In this document: positions 22,173 through 28,863 of the stretch, in pieces
Numbering within the stretch: the first letter of the stretch is position 1
Layout: each line of letters starts with the position of its first letter
Source of the DNA: Prevotella sp.
Lineage (GTDB): Bacteria; Bacteroidota; Bacteroidia; Bacteroidales; Bacteroidaceae
NCBI GenBank assembly: GCA_017458125.1
Contig: JAFTGB010000007.1
Span: forward strand, 1 to 36,009
DNA: 36,009 nucleotides
Reading direction: 5' to 3'
The notes under the pieces: model-generated
What the model was told of the DNA's origin: nothing
The model's input: the letters and a program-made list of their open reading frames with translations, nothing else
Databases searched by the model: none
Position numbers and translations under genes: made by a program

Positions 22173-23846
22173 ATGACAAGGGCATCGGAGACTATCGAAT
22201 ACATGGAATCGCTGCAAGACGAAGAGCAGCGGCTGGGCTTGATGCGGTTCTTCAAGACTGGGGCAGGTGATTATGGTGAGGGCGATGAGTTCTTAGGCAT
22301 CAAAGTGCCGCAGACTCGAGAAGTCGTTAGGGCAGCAAGCAAAGACTTCCCGCTGGGCGAAATCCCTGAGTTACTGATGTCCCGCTGGCATGAGGTTCGA
22401 CTTTGCGGTTTCCTGATTCTTGTCGATCAGTTTGAACGACTGGCCTCAAAACGACTGGAGTATGACGAGCAGACCATCAAGAAGCGCGATGAAATCGTGA
22501 CGCTCTACCTGCAATATGCCGAGCAAGCCAACAACTGGGACTTGGTGGACTTGTCGGTCTATAAGATTCTGGGACACTGGCTGATGTTGCGATCTGCACT
22601 TGGCGATACCGACTACAAGCGGAATGTTCTCGACTCCTTAGCCAAAAGCCCATGTCTATGGAAGCAGCGCATGAGCATCGTCTGCACGTGGTATCCCTCG
22701 CATCATGGCGCCCCGGCGTGGTGTCTGCGCTATGCCGAAATCCATCTGCATCATCCCCACGACCTAATGCACAAGGCTGTCGGCTGGATGCTCCGTGAGA
22801 TGGGTAAGAAACATCTCGACCTCCTTCGCGACTTTCTCCGCCAGCACGCCCACGTAATGCCTCGCACCATGCTCCGCTATGCCATCGAGAAACTACCGGA
22901 GGCTGAGCGCAAGCAGTGGATGGCTGTTCCCACAGAACGATTTCAGAACGACTACGTTGTCAAGACCAGTCCCTTCGCCGGCATTCCCCTACCCGACTTC
23001 ATCGATATCATTCTCGCTCATGATGACAACAGTGATGAAGCCATGTACTACTTGCTCCGCCAGCGTCTGAACCGTCAGTTGGGTGAACATTATGAGGTGT
23101 TTCATCGCCAACTGCTCGACAGTTTTGAAGATATCATCGAAGACTTCTTTCTCTATCTTCGCGAGGGCAATAACGGTCAGAACCGCACTCCCTATCAGTC
23201 GTTTCAGCGCATTAAGAACAAGGACTCATTCGAAACGTGGCTGTTGAACACCTTTCGCAATTATCTCAGCAATAGGGCAAAGGCGGAAGAGACTTACCTG
23301 TCAATCGACCCGGACCGTCATGCCTCGAATGACGTTCCCAACTCTCTGATTACCGACGAACAGAAACTATTCGTCGCCTCCCAGTTGATTGCCTACGCCC
23401 ATCAAGTGTTCTTTCCTCGCGGTCGTTTCATCTTCCTTCGTTCGCTGCTCACCATACTCAACAAGCAGAAGGCCCTGCCTGATCGGGAAATGGCCACCGC
23501 CCTGGGGATGACCCATCTGTCCTACCGCGTCATGGTTCACCGCATGAAGCATAATCTGTCCAAGTTTCGCCAGCGTCTGCTCTGTGGAGAGCAACTTCGC
23601 CTTGACGAGCAGCATCAACACATGGCCCAACAGATCTACAATGATTTCACTCACCTCTACCCGACGCTGATGACCTACTATACCCAGTCCATCGCCACGC
23701 TGAAGTGTGCCGACGCCATCAGTCAACTGCGCCAGCACTATTATGAAGCCACGGGCTACATTGCCCACGAGCCAGAACCTTCAACAGCCATCACAATCAA
23801 TATGGCAGGATTCTGGGAGAAACTAGACCAAATGCTTATCTATTAG
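22173..23846 (+). CDS. AlkD-like DNA alkylation repair protein fused to an ECF-sigma-like domain
   Basis: 557 residues in a single uninterrupted frame. Residues 1-~235 are a HEAT-repeat DNA alkylation repair domain of the AlkD family: FFKTGAGDYGEGDEFLGIKVPQTREV, then NNWDLVDLSVYKILGHWL, then MHKAVGWMLREMGKK. AlkD-type enzymes excise alkylated bases without flipping them. The C-terminal ~295 residues are unrelated: FEDIIEDFFLYLREG...SFQRIKNKDSFETWLLNTFRNYLSNRAK (near 320-370) resembles sigma region 2, and DREMATALGMTHLSYRVMVHRMKHNL (near 437) resembles region 4. Each half is the length of a complete stand-alone protein. The fusion would link base-damage recognition to transcription; this is inference. 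It lies divergent from an ECF sigma gene and upstream of sodB. Confidence 0.8.
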   Translation: MTRASETIEYMESLQDEEQRLGLMRFFKTGAGDYGEGDEFLGIKVPQTREVVRAASKDFPLGEIPELLMSRWHEVRLCGFLILVDQFERLASKRLEYDEQTIKKRDEIVTLYLQYAEQANNWDLVDLSVYKILGHWLMLRSALGDTDYKRNVLDSLAKSPCLWKQRMSIVCTWYPSHHGAPAWCLRYAEIHLHHPHDLMHKAVGWMLREMGKKHLDLLRDFLRQHAHVMPRTMLRYAIEKLPEAERKQWMAVPTERFQNDYVVKTSPFAGIPLPDFIDIILAHDDNSDEAMYYLLRQRLNRQLGEHYEVFHRQLLDSFEDIIEDFFLYLREGNNGQNRTPYQSFQRIKNKDSFETWLLNTFRNYLSNRAKAEETYLSIDPDRHASNDVPNSLITDEQKLFVASQLIAYAHQVFFPRGRFIFLRSLLTILNKQKALPDREMATALGMTHLSYRVMVHRMKHNLSKFRQRLLCGEQLRLDEQHQHMAQQIYNDFTHLYPTLMTYYTQSIATLKCADAISQLRQHYYEATGYIAHEPEPSTAITINMAGFWEKLDQMLIY

Positions 23847-23890
23847 ACAACTTTTCTGCCAAATATCATGGATTTCTCGATAATTATTCG

Positions 23891-23899
23891 TATCTTTGC
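23891..23899 (+). promoter_or_regulatory. -7 promoter box of sodB
   Basis: TATCTTTGC matches the Bacteroidetes -7 box, 30 nt before the sodB ATG. Confidence 0.75.
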
Positions 23900-23929
23900 C
23901 GAAAAGTATTCACCTATTAATAAAGACCT

Positions 23930-24523
23930 ATGGCAAACGGAAAATTTGAACTGATGGCACTGCCTTATGAGGCCGATGCTTTAGAGCCAGTGATTAGCAA
24001 GGAGACGATTGGATTCCATCACGGGAAGCACCTTCTGGCGTATGTGAATAATCTCAATGGACTGTTAGAGAATAGTCCGTTGGCTGGTCTGCCATTAGAG
24101 GAGATCGTAGTGAAGGGAGAGGGCGGCATCCTGAACAATGCCGGACAGATTCTGAACCACGAGTTGTACTTCGGCCAGTTTGCTACGCCCAAGGAGAACA
24201 ATCAGCCCACAGGAAAGATGGCCAAGGCCATCGCAAGAGACTTCGGCTCGTTCGAGGCTTTCAAGGAGGAGTTCCAGAAGAAAGGTGCCACGCTTTTCGG
24301 CTCCGGCTGGGTGTGGCTGTCGGCAGATAAGGACGGCAAACTCGTCATCACGCAGGAGACAAATGCCGCCAACCCTGTGCAGCGCGGACTGAAGCCCCTG
24401 CTGACCTTCGATGTCTGGGAGCATGCCTACTATCTCGACTACCAGAACCGCCGTCCTGACCATCTGACTGCCCTTTGGCAGATTATCAACTGGGAGGAAA
24501 TTGAGAACCGCTACAATCAATAA
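23930..24523 (+). CDS. sodB: Superoxide dismutase (Fe/Mn type)
   Basis: 197 residues, normal length. Metal ligands are visible as His30 (GFHHGKH), His77 (ILNHELYF), and the Asp and His of DVWEHAYYLDYQN. GSGWVWLSAD and PLLTFDVWEHAY are the usual Fe/Mn-SOD signature segments. The enzyme converts superoxide to oxygen and hydrogen peroxide in the cytoplasm. Fe versus Mn preference cannot be settled; related Bacteroidales enzymes can use either. It has its own promoter and is followed after 9 nt by glycerate kinase, suggesting read-through. Confidence 0.95.
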   Translation: MANGKFELMALPYEADALEPVISKETIGFHHGKHLLAYVNNLNGLLENSPLAGLPLEEIVVKGEGGILNNAGQILNHELYFGQFATPKENNQPTGKMAKAIARDFGSFEAFKEEFQKKGATLFGSGWVWLSADKDGKLVITQETNAANPVQRGLKPLLTFDVWEHAYYLDYQNRRPDHLTALWQIINWEEIENRYNQ

Positions 24524-24532
24524 TCGCTTAAC

Positions 24533-25720
24533 ATGCACATCGCAAGCAAGGCTCAGAAGATTATTGTAGCGATTGACTCATTCAAGGGTTGCCTGACCTC
24601 CAAGGAGGCGAATCAGGCTGCAGCGGATGGCATCAGGAGCATTCTGTCTGAAAGGCTGCGGGAAGGCGTGCCAGCGGAAATGGCCGAGATTGTGCAAGTG
24701 CCCGTCAGCGATGGCGGCGAAGGCTTCTTGGATGCTTTCCACTCGGCTATCGGTGGTGAGCAGATAGAGGTGACGGTGCGAGATCCATTGATGCGCCCCA
24801 TCTCTGCCAAGTATCTGCTGCGGGATGAACTGGCCGTGATAGAAATCGCACAAGCCAGCGGTCTGACGCTACTTACCAATGAAGAGCGTAATCCGATGGT
24901 GGCTACCAGTTACGGCACAGGTCAGTTGGTGGCTGATGCCGTGCGGAAAGGCGCTAAGCACATCATTGTGGGACTTGGCGGCAGCGCCACCAGCGATGCC
25001 GGAATCGGCATGCTTCGGGCACTCAAAGACACATTTACAAAGAATGGCACTTGGGATGACATCGAGGCGTTGAAGCAAGTCCGTTTTACCATCGCCTCTG
25101 ATGTCAAGAATCCGCTATATGGCGAAAACGGTGCAGCCCACGTGTTTGCGCCACAAAAGTTTGCGATTCAGCGAGAGGAGTCGGAACTTGTTCAGACTTC
25201 CGAGCGTGAGCAAACTCGACCGAAGGTCAAGGGGGCTACACCCGATATGATACAACAATTGGATGAACGTGCACGTAAGTTCGCGGAAGTCTCTGCCAAA
25301 CACTTCGGCTACGACCGTTCGGAGGCAGCGGGCGCAGGAGCCGCTGGCGGCTTGGGCTACGCCTTCCTGCAATATCTGAATGCCGAGTGCAAACCAGGCA
25401 TTGAGTTGTTGCTCGACACCATCAATTTCAGTGAGATTATCAAGGATGCCGACCTTGTTATCACAGGCGAAGGCTCTGCTGACCGCCAGACACTGATGGG
25501 CAAACTTCCAATGGGAATCCTGCAGCAGTCAGGCGATGTACCTGTCTGTCTGATAGCAGGACGAATCAGCGATAAAGAATACCTCCTGAAGGCAGGCTTT
25601 GCTCATGTCGAGTGTATAAATCCAGAAGGTATCCCTCTTGAAGAAGCCATGCGCAAAGAGGTGGCCACACGGAATATCACCGATACAGTCAGACAACTGC
25701 TAAAAATGCAAAATAAGTAA
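24533..25720 (+). CDS. Glycerate kinase (GarK/GlxK family) carrying a 24-codon repeat insertion
   Basis: 395 residues. The family's N-terminal IVAIDSFKGCLTSKEANQAAADG, VPVSDGGEGFLDAF and GLGGSATSDAGIGMLRAL blocks are intact, as are GYDRSEAAGAGAAGGLGYAF and ITGEGSADRQTLMGKLP near the C-terminus. It phosphorylates D-glycerate, feeding glycolysis. In relatives FxPQK is followed directly by GA(S/T)P; here 24 codons (25160-25231) separate VFAPQK from GATPDM, exactly in frame. Without the insert the protein would be 371 residues, close to the usual length. It follows sodB by 9 nt. No terminator was seen before cassette 2. Confidence 0.93.
   Translation: MHIASKAQKIIVAIDSFKGCLTSKEANQAAADGIRSILSERLREGVPAEMAEIVQVPVSDGGEGFLDAFHSAIGGEQIEVTVRDPLMRPISAKYLLRDELAVIEIAQASGLTLLTNEERNPMVATSYGTGQLVADAVRKGAKHIIVGLGGSATSDAGIGMLRALKDTFTKNGTWDDIEALKQVRFTIASDVKNPLYGENGAAHVFAPQKFAIQREESELVQTSEREQTRPKVKGATPDMIQQLDERARKFAEVSAKHFGYDRSEAAGAGAAGGLGYAFLQYLNAECKPGIELLLDTINFSEIIKDADLVITGEGSADRQTLMGKLPMGILQQSGDVPVCLIAGRISDKEYLLKAGFAHVECINPEGIPLEEAMRKEVATRNITDTVRQLLKMQNK
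25160..25231 (+). repeat. In-frame palindromic repeat element inside glycerate kinase (copy E2)
   Basis: 72 bp between the codons for FAPQK and GATPDM. It contains the hairpin GGAGTCGGAAC-TT-GTTCAGACTTCC (two mismatches), then CGAG-(10 nt)-CTCG, ending CTCGACCGAAGGTCAAGGGG. That 3' end differs from copy E1 (1675-1765) at two of 20 positions, although the host genes are unrelated. It encodes SEREQTRPKVK, against AEQEQARPKVK in E1. Confidence 0.75.
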
Positions 25721-25900
25721 TAAACGCCTAAATATTTCATCATCCACCGTGTAATATATAGGATAATGCAGATTATCTTGCTATGAAGACAATGCATCAA
25801 TAGGACGATTTTTGGCAAGATACAGAATCGTATTACAACTTATTTCTTCGTGTTTCATAATATTTTTCTCTTTTCCTGCTGCAATTTCGGATAATTTGTG

Positions 25901-25909
25901 TAATTTTGC
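25901..25909 (+). promoter_or_regulatory. -7 promoter box of cassette 2
   Basis: TAATTTTGC, identical to cassette 1, within a 27-bp stretch that does not differ between copies. The predicted leader to the ATG at 26313 is about 395 nt. Confidence 0.65.
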
Positions 25910-25924
25910 CAACGCTTTACTCAC

Positions 25925-26126
25925 GCCGAGCCGACTTCGCAAGATGTCGGAGCGGCTACAGGGAGGGAGCACTACATTTTGAAAATGCGTCGCTGACGCT
26001 TTGTTTTGGCGATTCGAAACTTCCACAAACGAATGGTAGTCGAAACAATGCAGAAGTAGATGCTACGGGTAGGTATATACCGTCCCGTTAGCGTGCCGGG
26101 GGCTAACTATGCCCTCACGCACGCTT
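25925..26126 (+). ncRNA. Candidate structured leader RNA, copy 2
   Basis: Same helices as copy 1: GCAA-capped hairpin at 25925-25956, GCGTC-GCT-GACGC at 25987-25999, and the GCGTGC...GCACGC hairpin around 26092-26126. The preserved pairing with changed bases argues for a functional RNA or single-stranded DNA fold rather than coding sequence. Confidence 0.5.
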
Positions 26127-26312
26127 TTAGGGGCGTAAATATATACCAACGGCGTGGGTATCACTCTGCTCTGTTCACTACCATAGGCTGTGGAAGGCCT
26201 CGAATCGCGGACGAGCAGAAGCCAGATACCCCGCTTTTCTTTTGTAGTTACCGAAGTAACAATTTAACCAGTCCGATTCTGGGTGTTTGGCGGACGTAAT
26301 GTCTTTCTATCA

Positions 26313-27062
26313 ATGAAAAAAATAGGACTAAGAAATTGTTTATTATGGATTTCTGCTATCGGAAATGTATTTCTGCTTGCGCTTGTTATCTTCATAGGTT
26401 GCGTGAAGACGAACTATATAACAAGCAAGTTGGAACGTATGGGGATTATGAAGACAGATCCCCAAAAGCGAGGAGATTATTGGTGTATTCAAGGATGGAC
26501 AAATACACTTGAGAAATTGCATCTTGATGTGGATGTTGTGTTCTTTGGCAACTCCATCACAAGGGGTAGTTCTTTCGAGAAATACTTCCCCAACGTGACC
26601 ATCTGCAATCTCGGCTATCCAGGAGACAACTTAGACGGCATGTTACTCCGTGTTAATCAAATCAAGGCCGTTAATCCGGAAAAAGTCTTTGTGATGGCTG
26701 GCATTAACGGTCTATATATCCAAACTGAGCAGGTTTTCACCGAGAAATATGTCACAATGGTCGATTCTATCAAACAGGTAGTTCCTAATGCAAAGATTTA
26801 TCTTCAAAGTATTTTGCCAGTAAATCCTTCTATGAAGGATGGAAAGTTGTTCAACAAGGAAAAAATAGCAAAATGTAATGATATCATAAGAATAGTAGCA
26901 GGACAAAAGGGCTGCATTTACGTAGATTTGTATAGATTGTATGCCGTAAATGGTATTATGCCAACAGAATTAACGCGCGACGGGATTCACCTGTTTCCCG
27001 AATCATACGACAGATGGGCTGAAGAAATCAGAAAATATATCGAGGAACCGAGTGACTATTGA
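26313..27062 (+). CDS. Membrane-anchored SGNH/GDSL hydrolase-like protein (cassette 2 cargo)
   Basis: 249 residues from ATG at 26313. An N-terminal signal anchor (LLWISAIGNVFLLALVIFIGC) is followed by an extracytoplasmic SGNH fold. Block I is FFGNSITRG with nucleophile Ser81, the oxyanion residues are in NLGYPGDN and AGINGLY (Asn132), and block V is RDGIHLFPE with Asp223 and His226. SGNH domains act as esterases or, when paired with acyltransferase-3 proteins, as the transferase placing acetyl on surface glycans. The AT3 partner type is encoded in cassette 1. Cys30 lies at the end of the hydrophobic segment, but the preceding residues are a poor lipobox. A+T-rich relative to glycerate kinase. 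The conserved right block follows after 10 nt. Confidence 0.85.
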   Translation: MKKIGLRNCLLWISAIGNVFLLALVIFIGCVKTNYITSKLERMGIMKTDPQKRGDYWCIQGWTNTLEKLHLDVDVVFFGNSITRGSSFEKYFPNVTICNLGYPGDNLDGMLLRVNQIKAVNPEKVFVMAGINGLYIQTEQVFTEKYVTMVDSIKQVVPNAKIYLQSILPVNPSMKDGKLFNKEKIAKCNDIIRIVAGQKGCIYVDLYRLYAVNGIMPTELTRDGIHLFPESYDRWAEEIRKYIEEPSDY

Positions 27063-27072
27063 CGAATAAAAA

Positions 27073-27208
27073 GAGCGGGAACCTGCGCCGACATCTTCGG
27101 CCTCAGTTCCCGCTCGTTGTTTCTCCACATTATTATATTATAGGCCGTCCGTCGTGGCGTTTTTTATGCCTATCCAAAGAAATCATCGCAAAAGTGGTGC
27201 TATTTGGA
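27073..27208 (+). repeat. Cassette 2 right block with hairpin and terminator
   Basis: Counterpart of 16349-16484. The opening hairpin is stronger here: GAGCGGGAAC (27073-27082) pairs perfectly with GTTCCCGCTC (27106-27115), and inside it GCCGA pairs with TCGGC where copy 1 has GCCAA with TTGGT, so both sides changed together. A terminator stem (27144-27158) with a T-run and the conserved AAAAGTGGTGCTATTTGGA end follow. Confidence 0.8.
27144..27165 (+). terminator. Intrinsic terminator in cassette 2 right block
   Basis: GCCGT-CCGTC-GTGGC followed by a run of T residues, matching 16416-16440 in cassette 1. Confidence 0.65.
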
Positions 27209-27353
27209 CTTGCTGATAATGAAAGATTTAACCATATGACCCTTTTAACAAAAGCATCATATACCATCATCAACTGGTTTGACTGGTCTTTTAATGGCAG
27301 TTTAGATGCTTAAAGATAGGGAGTACCCAGAATAGGAACGATCTCTGCAAAAG

Positions 27354-27438
27354 CAAAACAAGTTGTTTTGGTCTCGTAGGGATGGTCTCCACAACATTAA
27401 AAGATATACTTTTAGGAACCAAAACAAGTTGTTTTGGT
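27354..27438. repeat. Two copies of a 19-bp palindrome upstream of the TIGR04076 gene
   Basis: CAAAACAAGTTGTTTTGGT occurs at 27354-27372 and 27420-27438, 66 bp apart; the second copy, with its preceding C, is the perfect palindrome CCAAAACAAGTTGTTTTGG. They could be operators or remnants of a vanished gene's control region. The remainder of 27209-27547 is A+T-rich and holds no gene I can support. Confidence 0.5.
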
Positions 27439-27547
27439 GTTATGATGGTATGATGCTTTTCGTAAATATAGTATCTGCAAAGCAGAAATGTTACATGTCA
27501 ATAGCAAGAAAAAGATGTATTTCTGTATATTATTGCCATTTTTTGCT

Positions 27548-27556
27548 TAATTTTGC
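27548..27556 (+). promoter_or_regulatory. -7 promoter box of the TIGR04076-DUF1349 pair
   Basis: TAATTTTGC fits the Bacteroidetes -7 box, 45 nt before the ATG at 27602. Confidence 0.6.
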
Positions 27557-27601
27557 AGCAGAAATAGCGAGGCTTGGGCTGAGTTAAAACAGGAATACGA
27601 A

Positions 27602-27907
27602 ATGAACAAGGTACGAATAACAGCCATACGGCAAACGGTCTACCCAGACCTGATGGCGAAGTTTGAGAACCCCATCGAGCATACTTGCGATGTGGTGGAG
27701 GGACAGCAGTGGGCTTCCATCGACGGCAAATGCCCTGAGGGGATGTGTCCGGCGGCCTGGTATTCCATGCGAGAGTTCGTGGAATCGCTGGCCCGTGGCG
27801 AAGGTAATTTCTATGACGGCTGGATGAAGAACCCGATGAGTGCAATGATCAGTTGCAACGATGGTTTCCGTCCGTTCAGTTTTTATATTGAGGTGATAAA
27901 CGAATAA
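27602..27907 (+). CDS. TIGR04076 family protein
   Basis: 101 residues, full length for the family. Characteristic are KVRITAIRQTV at the start, the cysteine-bearing HTCDVVEGQQW and KCPEGMCPAAWYSMREFVESLARGEG, and the C-terminal ISCNDGFRPFSFYIEVI. Four cysteines (HTC, KCP, MCP, SCN) are spaced as in relatives and might bind a metal; function is unknown. A DUF1349 lipoprotein gene follows 39 nt later. Confidence 0.85.
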   Translation: MNKVRITAIRQTVYPDLMAKFENPIEHTCDVVEGQQWASIDGKCPEGMCPAAWYSMREFVESLARGEGNFYDGWMKNPMSAMISCNDGFRPFSFYIEVINE

Positions 27908-27946
27908 GAAATGAGACCATTGACAATCATAAAAAAATATACAGAT

Positions 27947-28678
27947 ATGCGTAAAATAGTTTTCACCCTATTGGGCATCTGCTTCATGCTCACCGCATGC
28001 AAGCAACAGAACAACAAAGAAATGAATATGGATTTCGTGGACAATGTAAAGGTGGCACTGGCCAATGGTGGTCAGATTGACTTGAACAGCCTGCAATGGA
28101 CAAGAGAGCCAGCAGGGTTTGAGGTGAAGGGTGATAGCATCATCATCACGACTGCTCCCCATACCGACCTGTGGCAACGCACGTACTATCACTTCCAGAA
28201 CGACAATGCGCCAGTGTTGCAGATGAAGACCCGTGAGAAGTTCTTCAGTTTTGTGGTGAAGACCGACTTCACGCAGAGCCATCAGCGGTTTGACCAGTGC
28301 GGCATCGTGATGTATCTGAATAGTGAGAACTGGCTGAAGGGCTCTGTAGAGTATGAGAACCAGGAGTTTCAGCACCTGGGCACCGTGGCTACCAACAAGG
28401 GCTACTCCGACTGGGCTACGACGGCTATTCCTGCTGACGTGAAGACCATGTGGTATCGGTTCTCGCGCCGTGAGGACGACTACTGCATCGAGTGTTCTGC
28501 AGACGGTGTAGACTTCAGTCAGATGCGCATCTGCCACATGTATGAAGGTGCGGACGAAATCAGTTTCGGCATCTATGCCTGCTCACCCGAAGAGTCCTCT
28601 TTCAAGGCAGTCTTCACGGATATGAAGATTACAGAATGTGCATGGAAGGCGCACGACGGACAACAGCCTGACGAATAA
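27947..28678 (+). CDS. DUF1349 domain lipoprotein
   Basis: 243 residues from ATG at 27947; an upstream in-frame ATG (27911) would put ten charged or polar residues before the signal peptide and is less likely. A lipoprotein signal (IVFTLLGICFMLTAC) predicts lipidation at the Cys. The rest is the concanavalin-like DUF1349 fold: LQWTREPAGFEVKGDSIIITTAPHTDLWQRTYYHF, then FDQCGIVMYLNSENWLKGSVEY, then WYRFSRREDDYCIECSADGVDF and ISFGIYACSPE. Such proteins probably bind or modify carbohydrate; not demonstrated. The stop is directly followed by an alkD gene scar. Confidence 0.85.
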   Translation: MRKIVFTLLGICFMLTACKQQNNKEMNMDFVDNVKVALANGGQIDLNSLQWTREPAGFEVKGDSIIITTAPHTDLWQRTYYHFQNDNAPVLQMKTREKFFSFVVKTDFTQSHQRFDQCGIVMYLNSENWLKGSVEYENQEFQHLGTVATNKGYSDWATTAIPADVKTMWYRFSRREDDYCIECSADGVDFSQMRICHMYEGADEISFGIYACSPEESSFKAVFTDMKITECAWKAHDGQQPDE

Positions 28679-28790
28679 GGCTTTATGCGCTTCTTCAAGA
28701 CTGGTGCAGGTGACTATGGCGAGGGCGACGAGTTCTTAGGCATCAAAGTGCAGCAAACTCAAGAAGTCGTAAGCAACAATCAATAATCGC
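28679..28790 (+). pseudogene. Scar: alkD 5' fragment joined to a sodB 3'-end-like fragment
   Basis: From GGCTT (28679) to GTCGTAAG (~28773) the DNA closely matches 22230-22328 of the AlkD-sigma gene and still encodes FFKTGAGDYGEGDEFLGIKV. Immediately afterwards ACAATCAATAATCGC matches the last bases of sodB plus its downstream sequence (24513-24527). A duplicated alkD-sodB segment with a large internal deletion would explain this. No function expected. Confidence 0.7.
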
Positions 28791-28798
28791 AAAAAATA

Positions 28799-28832
28799 CA
28801 GGCGGCCACCCCATGAAAGAAGTGACCGCCTG
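28799..28832 (-). terminator. Intrinsic terminator of the ATP synthase operon
   Basis: Read on the minus strand, CAGGCGGTCAC (28832-28822) pairs with GTGGCCGCCTG (28809-28799) with one G-U pair, followed by TATTTTTT. It lies 32 nt beyond the atpG stop. On the plus strand the stem has a mismatch and no T-run, so it is specific for the atp operon. Confidence 0.9.
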
Positions 28833-28863
28833 CCCACACTATCGTTCAGAATGAAAAGAAAAA

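Larger units (their letters stand above)
25832..26295 (+). repeat. Cassette 2 left block: promoter plus long structured leader
   Basis: Counterpart of 14900-15367. The match begins at ATTACAACTT and ends at GTGTTTGGCGGAC, 17 nt before the SGNH gene. The -7 box is identical (25901-25909). Differences include a GNRA-loop change (GTAA to GCAA, 25925-25956), a shortened T-run that shifts any reading frame, and G-U substitutions that keep the hairpin in 26092-26126. The 111 bp before it, back to the glycerate kinase stop, hold nothing I recognise. Confidence 0.85.

Noticed and set aside
25144-25165. TTTGCG direct repeat (25144-25149, 25160-25165) as target duplication of insert E2
   Set aside because: Six bases, with the two copies both on the left side of the insert, so it does not flank the element.
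26062-26073. 12-mer GCTACGGGTAGG shared between the cassette 2 leader and the TfoX insert (5281-5292, other strand)
   Set aside because: Not preserved in the cassette 1 leader (one base differs) and similarity does not extend, so chance is a fair explanation.
27354-27438. CRISPR array from the two repeated palindromes
   Set aside because: Only two copies of a 19-bp repeat with a 47-bp gap and no cas genes anywhere in the window.
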